Shown here piece by piece: positions 63,632 to 64,000 of a DNA stretch of 64,000 nt (its first letter is position 1; each line of letters starts with the position of its first letter). Origin of the DNA: Edaphobacter paludis (GTDB taxonomy: Bacteria > Acidobacteriota > Terriglobia > Terriglobales > Acidobacteriaceae). Position numbers and translations under genes: made by a program. The stretch lies in the NCBI RefSeq assembly GCF_039993895.1, contig NZ_CP121194.1, positions 3,224,001 through 3,288,000 of the forward strand, in the 5' to 3' direction. Under the pieces are notes generated by a model. It did no database searches and had not been told where the DNA came from. It saw only the letters and a program-made list of their open reading frames with translations.

Positions 63632-63856
63632 CTACACGTGGGGCTGCTTGATCGATTCTTCCGGCTTCGGCGTGACGGCGTGGGTGGTCTCCGTAGGCTT
63701 GTTCATCTCCTCGGTGACGCCCTTCATTCCGTCTTTAAAGCCGCGCAGTCCTTCGCCCAGCCCTTTGCCCAGTTCAGGCAATTTCTTGCCGCCGAACAGC
63801 ACTATAACGATGATCGCGAGGATGGCAAGATGCCAAGGTTGAAATAGATCGCCCAT
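63632..63856 (-). CDS. tatA: Sec-independent protein translocase subunit TatA/TatE
   Basis: A 74-residue component of the twin-arginine export channel. One N-terminal transmembrane helix (PWHLAILAIIVIVLFGGKKLPELG) is followed by the amphipathic helix (GKGLGEGLRGFKDGMKGV) and a polar tail. No tatC is adjacent. Likely substrates in this window are the multicopper oxidase and the exported lactonase, both with RR leaders. ATG at 63856. Confidence 0.95.
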   Translation of the reverse strand: MGDLFQPWHLAILAIIVIVLFGGKKLPELGKGLGEGLRGFKDGMKGVTEEMNKPTETTHAVTPKPEESIKQPHV

Positions 63857-63904
63857 ATGAATTCTCCCTACAAGCCGGGCGCGTAACGCTCCAGGCGGCT
63901 CATA

Positions 63905-64000
63905 TCATTGTCGCACAAACTGGTAGTACGGATAGACCACAATTCCGGTCTCTTTGTAGATACGATACAGCGAAGCGGGCAGATCTGCGGCAGACGTTAT
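63905..64000 (-). CDS. C-terminal end of a protein continuing past the window
   Basis: The minus strand is open from the right edge to a TGA at 63905 and encodes 31 residues (SAADLPASLYRIYKETGIVV then YPYYQFVRQ). The composition looks genuine, and tatA on the same strand starts 48 bases downstream. The fragment is too short to identify. Confidence 0.55.
   Translation of the reverse strand: MTSAADLPASLYRIYKETGIVVYPYYQFVRQ

Overview
The window is a chromosome segment from an acidobacterium, most likely family Acidobacteriaceae (Terriglobus/Granulicella/Edaphobacter group). The evidence is the gene content: two M13 metallopeptidases, two proteins of the acidobacterial VWFA type, paired lactonase-like lipoproteins, a Cys/His-rich protein family that I associate with this phylum, and abundant REP-like palindromes around a REP-associated transposase. 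No tRNA, rRNA, CRISPR array or phage was seen.

Layout. 0-5.5 kb: 3' end of an M13 peptidase, then a split, translationally coupled cobalamin-dependent methionine synthase (two metH genes) with its own promoter and a short structured leader. 5.5-8.6 kb: a repeat-rich patch with a SnoaL-like protein, a RAYT transposase with paired REP palindromes and a partial self-duplication, an ASCH protein and a DUF4238 protein whose start appears to be ATT. 8.6-12.2 kb: adenosylcobalamin-dependent ribonucleotide reductase nrdJ, whose C-terminal linker is partly encoded by a dispersed palindromic repeat, with an upstream promoter and an NrdR-like box. 12.6-24.7 kb: redox, carbonic anhydrase, CorA, an orphan ABC ATPase, acpS, an MCE/MlaD protein with five 34-residue repeats, a second M13 peptidase, two tandem beta-propeller lipoproteins and the Cys/His-rich protein. 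25-31 kb: acyltransferase, pyrH, an SDR, tsf, rpsB, rpsI and rplM, with REP palindromes between the ribosomal genes. 31-41.7 kb: a surface-polysaccharide-like region (GT-C-like membrane proteins, acyltransferase 3, Wzy-like polymerase, a large secreted protein), AT-richer in places. 41.9-47.4 kb: a RodZ-like HTH protein, metK, ada, a PNPOx-like protein, ahcY and a ComEA-like HhH protein. 47.5-50.8 kb: a phospholipase C-like phosphoesterase overlapping a multicopper oxidase. 50.8-57.8 kb: the histidine operon hisI-G-D-C-B-H-(lipoyl-like)-F-A. 57.8-64 kb: lactonase, two divergent VWFA proteins, an EamA transporter, PPK2, tatA and a partial gene.

The strongest new observation is a complete-looking transcription attenuator in front of hisI: a TTGACA/TACCTT promoter, a His-rich 27-residue leader peptide whose ATG lies at the predicted transcription start (so probably leaderless), a 12-bp antiterminator pairing, and an exclusive GC-rich terminator with a T tract. 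The his operon also carries a lipoyl-domain-like small protein in which the modified lysine is replaced by glycine. It lacks hisE and a histidinol-phosphate phosphatase.

The methyl cycle is well represented: metH x2, metK and ahcY, each in its own transcription unit. Cobalamin dependence recurs in MetH and NrdJ. Dispersed repeats (REP pairs, a second palindrome family, and a ~130-bp element next to the Cys/His-rich gene) occur in at least a dozen places, including inside coding sequences. Start codons were adjusted wherever the longest frame ran through a terminator, promoter or neighbouring gene.
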